This document shows, one piece after another, positions 8,862 through 17,098 of a stretch of 64,000 nucleotides of DNA. This DNA is from Porphyromonadaceae bacterium FC4 (GTDB taxonomy: Bacteria > Bacteroidota > Bacteroidia > Bacteroidales > Porphyromonadaceae). The stretch covers positions 124,001 to 188,000 of the forward strand of contig LT635552.1 in NCBI GenBank assembly GCA_900120395.1. The letters are read 5' to 3'. The translations under genes and the position numbers were made by a program. The notes beneath the pieces are model-generated. The model had not been told where the DNA came from and ran no database searches. It saw only the letters and a list, made by a program, of their open reading frames with translations. Positions within the stretch are counted from its first letter, which is position 1. Each line of letters begins with the position of its first letter.

Positions 8862-8949
8862 ATTTGACGGATAGAAGCGAAAAGTTTCCAGTAGGAAAGA
8901 GAACGGTTTCACGGATAGAAGAGATCTGTTTCCTACTGGAAACTTTTTG
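8862..8949 (+). repeat. Family A repeat, two units
   Basis: ACGGATAG boxes start at 8867 and 8911, exactly 44 bases apart, each followed by a hairpin core. The first core is GTTTCCAGTAGGAAA; the second has an inverted loop, GTTTCCTACTGGAAAC, and ends in a T run. Confidence 0.9.
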
Positions 8950-8956
8950 TTGATCG

Positions 8957-9202
8957 GCAGCACCCCGTAGGGGTGCCTCCCTCATAGCCCGGCGGTCGAG
9001 GTGCGAAGCGCCGACGACCCCGGAAAAGGAGATGATCCCAATCAATAAAACGACCCCGCAGGGGTCGCAAAACGCCCCGACCCTATGGCGACCCCTAGCG
9101 GGGTCGGGGGATGGTTCTTCGGTCGCTTTTCCCCGGGGTCTTCGGTGCTTCGCACCTCGACCGCCGGGCTATGAGCGAGCGACCCCTCGGGGGTCGGCAT
9201 CC
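8957..9202. repeat. Family B GC-rich hairpin cluster 2
   Basis: It contains GCACCCCGTAGGGGTGC, GAGGTGCGAAGCGCCGA, CGACCCCGCAGGGGTCG, and in inverse orientation GGTCTTCGGTGCTTCGCACC (about 9137-9156). It directly follows a family A copy. Confidence 0.75.
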
Positions 9203-9266
9203 CCGTCCGTCTGCTTCGCGACGTATAGGTCACCCCAAAAACAACCACACACACAATCAAAAATAG

Positions 9267-9274
9267 TATCTTTG
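9267..9274 (+). promoter_or_regulatory. Promoter -7 box for the membrane protein at 9315/9378
   Basis: TATCTTTG, 41 bases before the GTG start and 104 bases before the ATG start of the next gene. Confidence 0.6.
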
Positions 9275-9314
9275 AACAACCTAAACAACTTATTCCGGTT
9301 TTAAGACGAAAACG

Positions 9315-9896
9315 GTGTCAACCAATACCCGTTTTTCCAACAAACCAAGTCAACCATTTTCAGGGATCTACAGTGAGATGAAGAAGCTAGTGTATGTGTG
9401 GAATAGATTGTACTACGGTCTGTTCTTATACCACAGTTGGACTCAGCTCTTGTGGCATAGAATACTCTGGGTCATCCCAATTGGCTTTCTGTGCAGAGTG
9501 GGGCTGCTCAATAGGGAGAAGCACAATAGCCGAAACAAAGAAGTGGCAAGAAGCCTGACCGACGAAAAACTCAGCACGGTACTGCTCATTTCTGACGCCA
9601 CCATGCTGGCATTCACCGCACTTATCGTATGGACGATTGCCAACCTGATCTCTTTACTGATACCGGGCGCCTCACCGGCATTCCTCAGTAGGGGTGAATT
9701 CACGCTCATCACTGCCGTCTTGATTGTGCCGATCAACTACTTCGCCCTGTGGCGGGGAGATAAGTATCTGGAGTATTTCAGCGAATTTCATCGCTCATCA
9801 TCGTCCACCAGCCGGACTTGGTCGATAGTCAGTATCTGCGCCGTGCTTCTTGCCTTGCTGCTGTTTATCTACAGCATGCACTTGATGGGATCGTGA
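9315..9896 (+). CDS. Unknown integral membrane protein
   Basis: I do not recognise this family. The open frame of 193 residues starts with GTG at 9315; an ATG at 9378 (MKKLVYVWNR) gives 172 residues and may be the true start. Four hydrophobic segments are visible at about residues 45-63, 88-118, 130-147 and 168-190, separated by short charged loops. The two largest loops carry REKHNSRNKEVARSLTDEKL and a serine-rich EFHRSSSSTSRTW. There is no signal peptide or lipobox. It stands alone, with its own promoter, between a family B cluster and the TetR/ABC block. The function is unknown. Confidence 0.6.
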   Translation: MSTNTRFSNKPSQPFSGIYSEMKKLVYVWNRLYYGLFLYHSWTQLLWHRILWVIPIGFLCRVGLLNREKHNSRNKEVARSLTDEKLSTVLLISDATMLAFTALIVWTIANLISLLIPGASPAFLSRGEFTLITAVLIVPINYFALWRGDKYLEYFSEFHRSSSSTSRTWSIVSICAVLLALLLFIYSMHLMGS

Positions 9897-10025
9897 TGAT
9901 CACCATACAAAAAAGGTGGTTAGAAAGTGGCAAAATACATACAGGAGCGGTGAAGAAAGCTTGATACTGCAGACTGACCTCTCTTACATCTGCCAGCCAC
10001 CACTACGAAATACTCACTTTTAGGT

Positions 10026-10057
10026 ATTGCGAGACTTGGCTACACCCCGTACCTTTG
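10026..10057 (+). promoter_or_regulatory. Promoter for the leader ahead of the TetR/ABC block
   Basis: ATTG (10026-10029), 20 bases, then TACCTTTG (10050-10057). Transcription should start near 10064, about 70 bases before a strong hairpin. Confidence 0.65.
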
Positions 10058-10085
10058 TAGCAAATAAGTACACGAGTATGATAAA

Positions 10086-10214
10086 ATGAAAGTAGCATAT
10101 AGCATTTATGGGTCTATACCCCTCCACTATAGAGGCGCACTGTTCAAGAAAAGAACAGTGCGCTTTTTTTATGAACAAAATAGAACATCGTTCACTACTG
10201 GCGCATTACCCTAA
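10086..10214 (+). CDS. Possible 42-residue leader peptide
   Basis: An ATG at 10086 opens a frame of 42 codons (MKVAYSIYGSIPLHYRGALF at its start) that reads straight through the terminator hairpin at 10135-10170 and stops 2 bases before the TetR start codon. I cannot tell whether it is translated. If it is, ribosomes crossing the hairpin would prevent termination and link translation of the leader to expression of the regulator and exporters. There is no homology that I recognise. The basic C-terminal half (KKRTVRFFYEQNR) comes from reading the hairpin and T run, so the frame may be accidental. Confidence 0.3.
   Translation: MKVAYSIYGSIPLHYRGALFKKRTVRFFYEQNRTSFTTGALP
10135..10170 (+). terminator. 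Terminator or attenuator before the TetR gene
   Basis: A perfect 11-bp stem GCGCACTGTTC (10135-10145) / GAACAGTGCGC (10153-10163) is followed by seven T. It lies between a promoter and the TetR ATG at 10217, so it is either the end of a short RNA or an attenuator. Confidence 0.85.
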
Positions 10215-10216
10215 TT

Positions 10217-10831
10217 ATGCAAACTCTGAAAGATGACATTCGGCAACGCATCATCGCAACCGCCCGTGCAGAGTTTATTGCACATGGCGTACGTTGTACT
10301 TCCATTCGCACGGTGGCTCGCAAGGCAGGCATTGCCGTAGGAAGCCTTTACAATTACTTCAGTAGCAAGAACGAACTATTTTGTGAGGTGTTGCGGCCCC
10401 TCACCAAGGCGTTGGACAAACACATTCTGTCGCACAATGACGAAAAGTTTCTGTCGATAGACGTATTCAGCATGCGGCAATACCAAATAGACTACATCTT
10501 TGACCTGCTCGGCATCATCAAGGACTTCCGTCCGGAGCTTCGACTGCTCCTATTCAACTCTGAGGGTACGTCGCTACAAGGATACAAAGACAAGATGGTG
10601 GACAGACAGATGAAAGTGGGCATGGAATACATACGACTGATGAAAGAACGCTATCCACATCTCAACGCCAACATTTCGCCATTCTGGATTCGCATCACTT
10701 GCTCCACATGGATAACCGTCTTCTGCGAGCTTGTAGAAAATGAAGATTACAGCGACGAGGATATCAAAATAGCCCTGGAGCAGTACATGGACTTTAGTAT
10801 GGCAGGATGGAAAGCATTGCTCAAACCATAA
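10217..10831 (+). CDS. TetR/AcrR family transcriptional regulator
   Basis: This 204-residue protein has the TetR helix-turn-helix at residues 8-55: ARAEFIAHGVRCTSIRTVAR then AGIAVGSLYNYFSSKNELF, the characteristic G-S-L-Y-x-Y-F-x-x-K end. The C-terminal half is a helical ligand-binding domain that differs between members and does not reveal the ligand. It is the first gene of a set with two ABC exporters (27 and 21 bases between genes), so it probably represses that operon and is released by a transported compound. The block's sampled GC (about 50% in two lines counted by hand) appears lower than its neighbours, suggesting acquisition. Confidence 0.9.
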   Translation: MQTLKDDIRQRIIATARAEFIAHGVRCTSIRTVARKAGIAVGSLYNYFSSKNELFCEVLRPLTKALDKHILSHNDEKFLSIDVFSMRQYQIDYIFDLLGIIKDFRPELRLLLFNSEGTSLQGYKDKMVDRQMKVGMEYIRLMKERYPHLNANISPFWIRITCSTWITVFCELVENEDYSDEDIKIALEQYMDFSMAGWKALLKP

Positions 10832-10858
10832 AGACTAATTTCTAAAAGACAATAATAT

Positions 10859-12613
10859 ATGATCAAGACGCTTAATCGTTTAGGAGCTTACATGGGAGGG
10901 CGCAAATACTTGCTGCCATGCTCCGTAGCACTGTCGGCAGTCAACGGACTGCTGTCGCTTGTCCCATTCGTACTTTTGTGGCTCGTGGTACGCACACTAC
11001 TAACAGCCAAAGGCAACCTCTCAGACACACCCCTTATAGACTATGCCCTATGGGCTTTTATCATATCGGTGGCGAACGTGTTGCTCTACTTTTTGGCACT
11101 GATGCTTTCCCACCTTGCGGCATTCCGTATCGAAACCAACATGAGACGCAAAGCGATGCAACGGCTGATGCGTGCACCATTGGGCTATTTCGATAGGCAA
11201 AACACCGGGCGTATGCGCAAAATCATTGATGAGGATTCGGGACAGACGCATACTTTCGTGGCACACCTGCTACCCGATGTGGCGAGCTGTGTCGTTGCCC
11301 CGATAGGTGTTATCGTACTGCTATTCGTTGTGGATTGGCAGCTGGGGGCAGTTGCCATGATACCTCTCGTTTGCGCCATAGGCATTATGGGATATATGAT
11401 GAACCCAAAGAACAACCAATTTCAGAGGCTCTATCTTGATGCGCAGGAGAAGATGGGGGCAGAGGCAGTAGAATATGTCAGAGGCATTCCCGTGGTCAAG
11501 GTGTTCCAGCAGACGGTCTACTCGTTCAAACGCTTCTACGATAGCATTATCAGCTACCGCGACCTTGTCATCAAGTGCACGCTTGTGTGGCGCACGCCAA
11601 TGCCTCTGTACACACTTGCCATCAATGCCTTTGCTTTCCTCCTCGTTCCTACTGCTATCATCCTGATAGGATACGGTGGAGATACCACCACCATTATCGC
11701 CAACGTGATACTTTATGTGGTGATTGCACCGCTCATTGCTTCCAACGTGATGAAAGCCATGTATCTCAGCCAGGACCTTTTCTTGGCAAACGAGGCTGTG
11801 GAGCGACTGGAGCAGCTCACTCATATTGACCCGCTCACACAGCATGACGAGCCAAAACGGGCAGAAAGGTACGACATTCGCTTCGACAACGTTTCGTTCC
11901 GATATGAGGGAGCGGAGAAAGATGCAGTGAGTCATATCAACCTAACCATTCCCGAAGGCAAGACGGTTGCGCTTGTAGGAGCGTCGGGCAGCGGAAAAAC
12001 CACCATAGCAAGGTTGATACCCCGCTTTTGGGATGTATGCCATGGCAGTGTTAGGATAGGAGGTGTAGACGTGAGAGATATGAGCCAGGACGAGCTGATG
12101 CGCAACGTGTCGTTCGTCTTTCAGAACACCCGTCTGTTCAAGACTTCGCTCATCGAAAACCTACGTTACGGCAATCCTGATGCGACGACCGATCAGATCA
12201 ACCGTGCCATTGATCTCTCACAAAGTCGAGAGATTATCGACCGTCTGCCACAGGGATTGGATACCGTTATCGGCGCCGAGGGTACTTACCTTTCGGGAGG
12301 TGAGCAGCAGCGTATTGTTCTCGCCCGTGCCATTCTGAAAGATGCTCCTATCGTAGTGCTCGACGAGGCGACTGCCTTTGCCGACCCCGAAAACGAACAG
12401 CTTATCCGTAAGGCACTGGCACATCTCACCCAAGGAAAAACCGTGCTGATGATAGCCCATAGACTTACCACGGTGCAGGATGCCGACTGCATCGTCGTTG
12501 TGAACGATGGCGAGATTGTCGAGCAGGGAACGCACGAGGAACTATTAGGTAAGGAAAAGTACTACCACCGCATGTGGAATGAATATCAACAGTCCGTTTC
12601 GTGGAAACTATAA
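10859..12613 (+). CDS. ABC transporter, fused permease and ATPase (first half-transporter)
   Basis: This 584-residue half-transporter has a six-helix type IV exporter membrane domain (about 1-330) and a C-terminal ATPase with Walker A GASGSGKTT (about 371-379), signature LSGGEQQ (about 480) and Walker B VVLDEATAFADPENE (about 498-512). Most exporters have ASLD or SALD after DEAT; the form ATAFADPE is known from the YbtPQ/IrtAB siderophore transporter group and related Bacteroidota pairs. It probably forms a heterodimer with the next gene product. Cargo could be a siderophore-like or toxic compound; the sequence does not decide. The TetR gene lies just upstream. Confidence 0.88.
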   Translation: MIKTLNRLGAYMGGRKYLLPCSVALSAVNGLLSLVPFVLLWLVVRTLLTAKGNLSDTPLIDYALWAFIISVANVLLYFLALMLSHLAAFRIETNMRRKAMQRLMRAPLGYFDRQNTGRMRKIIDEDSGQTHTFVAHLLPDVASCVVAPIGVIVLLFVVDWQLGAVAMIPLVCAIGIMGYMMNPKNNQFQRLYLDAQEKMGAEAVEYVRGIPVVKVFQQTVYSFKRFYDSIISYRDLVIKCTLVWRTPMPLYTLAINAFAFLLVPTAIILIGYGGDTTTIIANVILYVVIAPLIASNVMKAMYLSQDLFLANEAVERLEQLTHIDPLTQHDEPKRAERYDIRFDNVSFRYEGAEKDAVSHINLTIPEGKTVALVGASGSGKTTIARLIPRFWDVCHGSVRIGGVDVRDMSQDELMRNVSFVFQNTRLFKTSLIENLRYGNPDATTDQINRAIDLSQSREIIDRLPQGLDTVIGAEGTYLSGGEQQRIVLARAILKDAPIVVLDEATAFADPENEQLIRKALAHLTQGKTVLMIAHRLTTVQDADCIVVVNDGEIVEQGTHEELLGKEKYYHRMWNEYQQSVSWKL

Positions 12614-12634
12614 TCAATCAAACGTCACCAAGCC

Positions 12635-14380
12635 ATGATTAAATACTTTCAAAAACGTTTCGCTCTTACGGAAAAAGGGGCAAAAGACTTGCGCCAAGGC
12701 ATCGTCTCCTCGACACTGCTCAACCTTGTGCTGATGCTACCACCCACTTATTTGTTTTTCTTCCTGATGGAGTATCTCGATAGTACGCAAATCAACGCCC
12801 CTCATACGTTGTGGTTTTATCTCCTCGTGGCAGCAGGGCTGATGATCGTGATGTTCCTCGTGATGCGCTGGCAGTACGACAGCACCTATACCACGGTATA
12901 TAATGAGAGCGCGCAACGCCGCATATCCTTAGCCGAGAAACTACGCCGTCTACCTCTCGCTTTCTTTGGTGAGCGCAATCTCTCCGACCTCACTGCCACC
13001 ATTATGGAAGACTGCACACAATTGGAAACGACGTTCTCACACGCCATTCCCCAGCTATTTGCTTCTATGGTGAGCACCATCATCATCACAGTAGGAATGT
13101 TCTGTTACGACTGGCGACTCGCCCTTGCTCTGTTTTGGGTCGTACCATTTGCCTTGGTGGTGCTATTGGTTTCACGGAGTCGAATGGACAGGGCTTTTAC
13201 ACGTATCTACCACGTCAAGCGTGGTGTGAGCGAACAGATACAGGAAGGACTAGAGTGTGTGCAGGAAATCAAATCGTACAATGGGGAGGACGAATACAAT
13301 CAGCGGCTCGACCGGCGATTAAAAATATTGGAAAAAGAACTTATTGCCGGTGAGCTCTTGGCGGGCTCGTTTGTCAACATCTCTGCTGTACTGCTCAAAC
13401 TGGGCATGCCTACCGTCATCATTGTAGGCGCATGGATGCTTCAGCATGGAGATGTGTCGGTGTTCGTCTATTTGGCGTTTCTACTTGTTTCGGCAATGGT
13501 TTATAACCCTATCCTTGAAGTATGCAATAACCTTGCTATTCTTACTTTTCTCGACGTGCGCATCAAGCGAATGAAGGAGATGGAGGCAATGCCTATACAG
13601 ACGGGCGACACCGAGGTGGAAGTTTCAAACTATGACATTGAGTTCCACAACGTCGACTTTTCATACGAAACAGACAAGCAGGTACTACACAATGTTTCAT
13701 TCACAGCCCGTCAGGGCGAGATAACAGCACTTGTTGGTCCCTCAGGTGGTGGCAAGAGTACTGCTACCAAGCTTGCTGCACGCTTTTGGGACATCAATAG
13801 TGGTAAGATAACACTGGGCGGACACGACATCGCCGGCATAGAGCCGGAGACGTTGCTCAAAAATTACGCCGTAGTATTTCAAGACGTGGTGCTCTTCAAC
13901 GCCTCCATTGCCGACAACATACGCATAGGAAAGCACGACGCCACCGATGAGGAAGTAAGGCATGCGGCACGATTGGCACAGTGCGAAGACTTCATCAGTC
14001 GTATGCCACAAGGCTACGACACGGTGATCGGCGAAAATGGAGAAACCCTTTCGGGTGGGGAGCGGCAACGTATCTCCATAGCCCGTGCGCTCCTAAAAGA
14101 TGCCCCTGTCATACTCTTGGACGAAGCAACCGCCAGCCTCGATGCCGAGAACGAGACGAAAGTTCAGGCTGGAATTTCCGAGCTGGTGCGCGACAAAACC
14201 GTCATCATCATTGCACACCGCATGCGCACCGTGCTGGGTGCCGACCACATCGTAGTACTCTCGGGCGGAACAGTCGTAGAACAGGGTGCACCCAACGAGC
14301 TGATGGCGCACAACGGGACTTTTGCACAAATGGTAAGACTGCAACAAGATACTACTTCAACAGACCTCTCATCAGAATAA
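12635..14380 (+). CDS. ABC transporter, fused permease and ATPase (second half-transporter)
   Basis: This 581-residue partner of the preceding gene starts 21 bases after it. The membrane domain covers about 1-325; the ATPase has Walker A GPSGGGKST (about 368-376), signature LSGGERQ (about 472) and Walker B VILLDEATASLDAENE (about 490-505). Both ATPase sites look complete, unlike many heterodimeric exporters with one dead site. Together with the upstream gene it forms one exporter or, by analogy with YbtPQ/IrtAB, a siderophore importer with an exporter fold. A possible terminator hairpin follows at 14468-14503. Confidence 0.88.
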   Translation: MIKYFQKRFALTEKGAKDLRQGIVSSTLLNLVLMLPPTYLFFFLMEYLDSTQINAPHTLWFYLLVAAGLMIVMFLVMRWQYDSTYTTVYNESAQRRISLAEKLRRLPLAFFGERNLSDLTATIMEDCTQLETTFSHAIPQLFASMVSTIIITVGMFCYDWRLALALFWVVPFALVVLLVSRSRMDRAFTRIYHVKRGVSEQIQEGLECVQEIKSYNGEDEYNQRLDRRLKILEKELIAGELLAGSFVNISAVLLKLGMPTVIIVGAWMLQHGDVSVFVYLAFLLVSAMVYNPILEVCNNLAILTFLDVRIKRMKEMEAMPIQTGDTEVEVSNYDIEFHNVDFSYETDKQVLHNVSFTARQGEITALVGPSGGGKSTATKLAARFWDINSGKITLGGHDIAGIEPETLLKNYAVVFQDVVLFNASIADNIRIGKHDATDEEVRHAARLAQCEDFISRMPQGYDTVIGENGETLSGGERQRISIARALLKDAPVILLDEATASLDAENETKVQAGISELVRDKTVIIIAHRMRTVLGADHIVVLSGGTVVEQGAPNELMAHNGTFAQMVRLQQDTTSTDLSSE

Positions 14381-14467
14381 ACTGTTGCGCGAAGGCGAAC
14401 TGTACGGCATCCCCTATCGTTTTCTAACTACTCACTTTTTCCATATTTGTATAAGCACTAGTTTAAG

Positions 14468-14503
14468 GATCCGTACGATAATAATGTCTATTGTACGGAT
14501 TTA
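14468..14503 (+). terminator. Hairpin after the ABC genes
   Basis: ATCCGTAC near 14468 pairs with GTACGGAT ending at about 14501, followed by TTAAC. The T run is weak, so the terminator role is uncertain. Confidence 0.45.
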
Positions 14504-14538
14504 ACAATGAATAAAGAGCGAAAAAGCCGGCACGGCGG

Positions 14539-14567
14539 TTGTGGTTAATCAAAATTGTGTATATTTG
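14539..14567 (+). promoter_or_regulatory. Promoter for tonB
   Basis: TTG (14539-14541), 18 bases, then TATATTTG (14560-14567), about 80 bases before the ATG. Confidence 0.7.
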
Positions 14568-14647
14568 TGAGTGACTGGCAAGGTTCCATGGCATGGAACG
14601 GTACCGAGAACCGACAGAAACGAAAAACTATATAAGCTTATTTATTT

Positions 14648-15361
14648 ATGGACCAGTACAATAAGGAACAAAAGAAGACCGACCGGGCAGACCTAGAGAA
14701 AAACATAGGTCTGTACTTCCTTATGGGAGCCGTTGTGGCGCTGGCGACCATCTTCGTTGCTTTTGAGTGGGGTAACCGTGATATCAAGATCGAAGAGATC
14801 GAGAGCAACATGGTGATCGAGGAGATCGAGGATATCCAGATTACACCACCGGATGAAGATACGCCACCCCCTCCCCCTCCCGAGGAAGCGCCTGTCAACG
14901 TGGAAGTCCTCCAGATCGTGGAGGATGATGTAGAGGTAGCCGACGTAGAGATCGCCTCTGTGGACGACTCTTTCGACAAGCTACAGCAGAAGTTTACCCC
15001 TCCCGCACCTACCCAGAGAGGACGTGCCGAGCAAGTACAAGAGGACACCATCTTCGAGTTTCTCGAGGAGATGCCTGAGTTCCCGGGAGGACCTGCAGCG
15101 ATGATGAAGTGGCTGGGTGACCATGTACGCTACCCGGCTATCGCAGCAGAGAACAACATCCAGGGACGTGTGATGGTTTCCTTCGTCGTCGAGACGGATG
15201 GATCAGTCTCCAACGTAAAAGTAGTACGTGGTGTAGACCCATCACTGGACAAAGAGGCAGTACGACTCATCGAGTCCATGCCGAAGTGGAAGCCCGGTAT
15301 GCAGACTGGTAAGCCGGTGCGCTGCCGCTACAACATCCCTGTGACCTTCAAGCTCAGATAA
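14648..15361 (+). CDS. tonB: TonB energy-transducing protein
   Basis: TonB carries energy from the inner membrane proton gradient to outer membrane receptors such as the SusC-like protein and the receptor at the left edge. The 237-residue protein has a short cytoplasmic tail, one membrane segment (about 22-41), a periplasmic spacer with an acidic and proline-rich part (TPPPPPPEEAP, about 73-83), and a C-terminal TonB domain (about 150-237) with the motifs PEFPGG, YPAIAAENNIQGRVMV and a final NIPVTFKLR strand. The domain order is standard. No exbB or exbD is adjacent. It has its own promoter and terminator. Confidence 0.93.
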   Translation: MDQYNKEQKKTDRADLEKNIGLYFLMGAVVALATIFVAFEWGNRDIKIEEIESNMVIEEIEDIQITPPDEDTPPPPPPEEAPVNVEVLQIVEDDVEVADVEIASVDDSFDKLQQKFTPPAPTQRGRAEQVQEDTIFEFLEEMPEFPGGPAAMMKWLGDHVRYPAIAAENNIQGRVMVSFVVETDGSVSNVKVVRGVDPSLDKEAVRLIESMPKWKPGMQTGKPVRCRYNIPVTFKLR

Positions 15362-15407
15362 TAAGATCTGAAGCCCCCTGAAGAAGGGATAAGCACAGAT
15401 AACCCAC

Positions 15408-15443
15408 AAGCCCTCCGAAGCAGTTGCTCCGGGGGGCTTTTCC
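15408..15443 (+). terminator. Terminator after tonB
   Basis: AAGCCCTCCG..GCA pairs with TGC..CCGGGGGGCTT, then TTCC. The stem is GC-rich and close behind the stop codon. Confidence 0.75.
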
Positions 15444-15640
15444 TTGTTGTCGGAGTCGGGATGAGGGGAAGATCACCTGTCCGCTCACACGGGAAAGCAC
15501 CCGCCCCGAAGGCTGAGAAGCTCGTCGCTGACCGGGATATCGTGCTGTGTCTAACGTTTTGGGAAGCTATACTATAGAAGGTGCGCAACTTCGGGATGAA
15601 TGATATTCTAACCTTTTAACTTTATCAAAACAAACAGACT

Positions 15641-16126
15641 ATGGCACTAAGATACCGTGTGTACGAACGTAAGAATACTCTGCCCAACGCTAAAATGCCC
15701 CGCATGGCTTGTGCAGTACCTAAGATGGTGGGGCGTATCTCCATCCGTGAGCTGGCGGACGATATAGCAGACCGCTGCACGGTGCACCGCGCCGATGTTC
15801 GCGCCGTGCTGGATGTCCTCTCCATCTCTGCCACCAGCTTTTTGACCAAGGGGTTTGGTGTGGATCTGGGCGACCTGGGGAGTTTTTCTTTTCGTCTGAA
15901 GAGTAAAGCGGCGCCAAGCAAGGAGACGTTTACCAATGACCTCGTGAAGCAGGCGATGATCCGCTATACCCCGAGCGTGGAGATGAAGAACCGAATAGCC
16001 GCCACCTCGGTGCTGGATGTGGATGAACTGGTGCTCGGGAAGAAGGCTGAGGCGGATCGGACGGAGCAGGATCCGGAGAAAAACAAGCCTACAGACGGAG
16101 AGACGACCGATGAGGAGAACCTCTGA
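15641..16126 (+). CDS. HU/IHF-like DNA-binding protein
   Basis: This 161-residue protein has an HU-like core (about 1-130) in the long form common in Bacteroidota: an N-terminal strand MALRYRVYERKN, helices ISIRELADDIADRCTVHRAD, then VDLGDLGSFSFRLKSKAA, which replaces the usual HU beta-arm entry. The C-terminus is a charged tail rich in E, D, K and T. HU proteins bend and compact DNA. The proline-tipped arm typical of HU is not clear, so binding may differ. A 10-bp hairpin and two small genes of unknown function follow on the same strand. Confidence 0.8.
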   Translation: MALRYRVYERKNTLPNAKMPRMACAVPKMVGRISIRELADDIADRCTVHRADVRAVLDVLSISATSFLTKGFGVDLGDLGSFSFRLKSKAAPSKETFTNDLVKQAMIRYTPSVEMKNRIAATSVLDVDELVLGKKAEADRTEQDPEKNKPTDGETTDEENL

Positions 16127-16168
16127 TCCGAGATATGAAGTCTGCGGATGAGCCGTGGTGAATGAACC

Positions 16169-16210
16169 GTGGGGGCACTTTTCGGATCGGAAACCGGAGG
16201 GTGCCCCCAC
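16169..16210 (+). terminator. Hairpin after the HU-like gene
   Basis: GTGGGGGCAC (16169-16178) pairs perfectly with GTGCCCCCAC (16201-16210). Only a short CTTATTT tail follows, so termination is likely but not certain. Confidence 0.6.
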
Positions 16211-16236
16211 CTTATTTATAATAATACAGACGTGTA

Positions 16237-16584
16237 ATGGATATGGATGCAGGTACAGCACAGGTAGTGATGACGACCCTACTGACGATGGGGAGCGGAA
16301 TCAGCGGATGGGCAGTGGGGAGACGGAAACGGAATAATGACTTCCTGACCGAGCAGCAAGAGAGCATCGAGCTGCTGACGGAGAGTAATAAAAGAATGGT
16401 GGCACGCTTTACGGAAGTGGTGGCGGAGGTAGTGGAGCTACGTAACGAGAATACATCGCTGCGCTGTGAGGTGAACAGGGTAAAGCAGGAGCTGGAGACC
16501 CTCAGCGGCGAGCATAGGCGCATGAAGCATACGGTGGCAGAGCTACAGCGCCGGGTGAATGAATGGAGACGGGTAGAGGCATGA
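16237..16584 (+). CDS. Small membrane-anchored coiled-coil protein
   Basis: This is an unrecognised 115-residue protein. An N-terminal hydrophobic stretch (about 6-26, TAQVVMTTLLTMGSGISGWAVG) is followed by RRKRNN and then a long heptad-like coiled coil (about 35-112) rich in E, L, K and R. Positive charges after the membrane segment suggest the coiled coil is cytoplasmic. Its stop codon overlaps the start of the next gene (ATGA), so the two are translationally coupled. It could be a phage-type small gene given the HU-like gene upstream, but no other phage gene is present. Confidence 0.6.
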   Translation: MDMDAGTAQVVMTTLLTMGSGISGWAVGRRKRNNDFLTEQQESIELLTESNKRMVARFTEVVAEVVELRNENTSLRCEVNRVKQELETLSGEHRRMKHTVAELQRRVNEWRRVEA

Positions 16585-16982
16585 GCATTTTGGGACGATA
16601 CATGCGGGTGCTGCTTCTTTCCTGCCTACTGTGTGGCTGCCGTGCGAGCCGCCCTGCGCTGAGTGAAGGGCTCCTGAGTGAGGGGGTGCGCCAAGTGAGC
16701 ATCCCGGGAGATACCGCTGTCGTGCGGTACCGACTGAGTGCTCCGGCAGCTCTGGAGCCGCTGTCGTCGGAGGGTAAGGGGGTGGATGTACGGGCTGTGG
16801 TGAAGGATCAGGTGCTGACGGTATCGGCACGGAGTGAGCCTAGGGAGGTGCCGGTCCCCTACGTGGTGGTGCAGAGGGTGCCGGAGCGTGTAGGCCGAGC
16901 GACTGGCGGGGGCTGGTGGTTTGGCGGCGGGGTACTGGCGGCTCTGCTCCTTGCCCTGCTGCTCAATCGGCGAAGGGTATAG
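16581..16982 (+). CDS. Small lipoprotein with C-terminal membrane segment
   Basis: This is an unrecognised 133-residue protein. The ATG at 16581 is chosen because it overlaps the upstream stop as ATGA; ATG 16602 also gives a good signal peptide. A lipobox LLCGC places the lipidated cysteine at about residue 20. The middle is short, beta-like and valine-rich (DVRAVVKDQVLTVSARSEP). The C-terminus has a glycine/tryptophan-rich linker and a hydrophobic helix ending LLNRRRV, a stop-transfer pattern. A lipid anchor and a C-terminal helix together suggest a periplasmic loop held at both ends in the inner membrane. It forms a coupled pair with the coiled-coil gene. Confidence 0.6.
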   Translation: MSILGRYMRVLLLSCLLCGCRASRPALSEGLLSEGVRQVSIPGDTAVVRYRLSAPAALEPLSSEGKGVDVRAVVKDQVLTVSARSEPREVPVPYVVVQRVPERVGRATGGGWWFGGGVLAALLLALLLNRRRV

Positions 16983-17015
16983 AGATCTGCCGGAGTGCCG
17001 GTCGGAACAGGGGAT

Positions 17016-17063
17016 AAAAAAGCACCCGACTCTACACCCTCTGAGGATGTAAAGTCGGGCTTT
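17016..17063 (-). terminator. Terminator for tRNA-Ser(CGA), probably bidirectional
   Basis: AGCCCGACTTTACATCCTC on the minus strand pairs with its near inverse and is followed by T residues. On the plus strand the hairpin is followed by TTTTG and may also end the lipoprotein transcript. Confidence 0.8.
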
Positions 17064-17098
17064 TGTCTCTCGGGCTACCTGTCGCCGAGGATCATCTG

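Noticed and set aside
16237-16982. Phage Rz/Rz1-type lysis pair
   Set aside because: Charges suggest the coiled coil is cytoplasmic, the lipoprotein has a C-terminal helix unlike Rz1, and no holin or endolysin is nearby.
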